Below are positions 15,068 to 15,313 of a DNA stretch of 15,313 nt, piece by piece (within the stretch, counting starts at the first letter, position 1; every line of letters begins with the position of its first letter). The notes under the pieces were generated by a model. The model did not search any database and was not told the DNA's origin. It saw only the letters and a list, made by a program, of their open reading frames with translations. Both the position numbers and the translations under genes were made by a program. Origin of the DNA: an uncultured Butyrivibrio sp. (GTDB lineage Bacteria > Bacillota > Clostridia > Lachnospirales > Lachnospiraceae); assembly GCF_947169445.1 (NCBI RefSeq), contig NZ_CAMVPU010000067.1, positions 1-15,313 on the forward strand, given 5' to 3'.

Positions 15068-15099
15068 AAAAGTTCGATCCCGGTCGCCGGCAGTAATGT
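15068..15099 (+). repeat. att-like site: tRNA 3'-end fragment, copy 2
   Basis: Identical over 32 bp to 8515-8546 and in the same orientation, 6,553 bp downstream. As in copy 1, only the T-loop, the 3' T-stem strand and the 3' acceptor strand of a tRNA are present. The two copies bound the island. Confidence 0.8.
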
Positions 15100-15103
15100 G
15101 TAT

Positions 15104-15152
15104 GGCTGTAAACTTAGATTTTATCTGAGTTTGCAGCCTCTTTCTTTATTTT
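15104..15152 (+). terminator. Intrinsic terminator after att copy 2
   Basis: A 16-bp stem with two G-T pairs (15104-15119 with 15123-15138), a TTT loop and a T-rich tail to 15152. It lies 4 nt after the tRNA remnant. Its sequence differs completely from the terminator after copy 1, so the two att sites come from different downstream contexts. Confidence 0.75.
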
Positions 15153-15161
15153 ATACATTTA

Positions 15162-15188
15162 GTACAAATCAGTACAATTTTGGTACAA
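15162..15188. repeat. Three phased GTACAA motifs beyond att copy 2
   Basis: GTACAA at 15162-15167, 15172-15177 and 15183-15188, spaced 10 and 11 nt. They match the TGGTACAA motifs left of att copy 1 and are phased on the DNA helix. They are candidate arm sites at the left end of a further element or of its scar. Confidence 0.45.
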
Positions 15189-15257
15189 GTCAGAAGATAT
15201 CAGCATTTGAATGACTTGAATTGCATACAATGATATACATAAAACGTGTATATTTAT

Positions 15258-15313
15258 TTAGCAGATGCTTAATGCATTCATGAGCTGATCTTCAATATTC
15301 TTAGGCTCTTCCA
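15258..15313 (-). CDS. 3' end of a minus-strand gene, cut by the window edge
   Basis: On the minus strand a frame enters from the right edge and reads EEPKNIEDQLMNALSIC before TAA (plus-strand 15258-15260). The residue pattern is that of a plausible amphipathic C-terminal helix. The other two minus frames stop early. Only 17 residues are visible, so the product is unknown. It would run toward the att site. Confidence 0.4.
   Translation of the reverse strand, partial: EEPKNIEDQLMNALSIC

Larger units (their letters stand above)
8547..15099. mobile_element. 6.55-kb att-flanked island without a recombinase (cis-mobilisable-like)
   Basis: The segment lies between two identical 32-bp tRNA 3'-end copies in the same orientation, each followed by its own terminator. 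It holds a TOTE-type primase-helicase gene, a helical partner-like protein, a DUF5674 pair and a MazG-like enzyme. It has no integrase, excisionase or relaxase. Such att-bounded, recombinase-less segments are known as cis-mobilisable elements, moved by the integrase of a neighbouring element. The right-end sequence and the phased 11-bp repeats near 14620-14652 fit former integrase-binding sites. Mobility itself is inferred. Confidence 0.55.

Noticed and set aside
14969..15214. 81-codon plus-strand frame across the second att site
   Set aside because: It runs through the tRNA remnant and the terminator, has no ribosome site, and its product is low-complexity; it is a chance frame.
1..15313. 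CRISPR array or rRNA genes
   Set aside because: No regularly spaced repeats with unique spacers and no conserved rRNA blocks were seen on either strand.

Overview
The window looks like accessory DNA of a low-GC anaerobic Firmicute, most likely a gut Clostridium or Lachnospiraceae-type bacterium. That reading rests on AT-rich codon use, strong AGGAGG-type ribosome sites, intrinsic terminators with T runs, and the style of the proteins (DUF1016, DUF5674, GNAT, Nudix and MazG-like cargo). The species cannot be fixed from the sequence. Almost every gene lies on the + strand; only two gene edges at the window ends are on the - strand.

Layout. Positions 1-29 hold the first codons of a - strand gene. 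Positions 30-458 are a hairpin-rich non-coding stretch that could be a transfer origin or regulatory region. From 459 to 8361 runs a tight array of genes: an XRE regulator overlapping a sigma-70-like factor, a DUF1016/YhcG PD-(D/E)XK protein, a QW-repeat (prenyltransferase-like) protein, a MazG-like pyrophosphohydrolase, a GNAT acetyltransferase with a frameshifted N-terminus, a second GNAT, a SAM methyltransferase, a Nudix hydrolase, a HIT-like protein and a metallophosphoesterase. Most gaps are 19-60 nt and two gene pairs overlap, so this is probably one long transcription unit of small-molecule-modifying cargo.

At 8515-8546 there is a 32-bp sequence that matches the 3' end of a tRNA gene (T-loop plus 3' acceptor strand) without the rest of the tRNA, followed by an intrinsic terminator. 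The same 32 bp recurs perfectly at 15068-15099, again followed by a terminator. The sequences just upstream of the two copies are also related. These are best read as attachment sites of tRNA-targeting integrative elements, in tandem. The 6.55-kb segment between them has no recombinase or mobilisation gene, so it resembles a cis-mobilisable island.

That island carries a 982-aa protein with the architecture of TOTE-type conflict systems (archaeo-eukaryotic primase domain, superfamily 2 helicase, degenerate phospholipase-D-like C-terminus). Next come a 583-aa mostly helical protein of unknown role, a DUF5674 protein overlapping a 101-aa unknown, and a second MazG-like enzyme 85% identical to the first. 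The island ends with about 530 bp of mostly non-coding DNA containing 11-bp tandem repeats. Beyond the second att copy there are three phased GTACAA motifs and the 3' end of a - strand gene. Together this suggests a stacked array of integrated elements carrying probable defence and metabolite-housekeeping genes.
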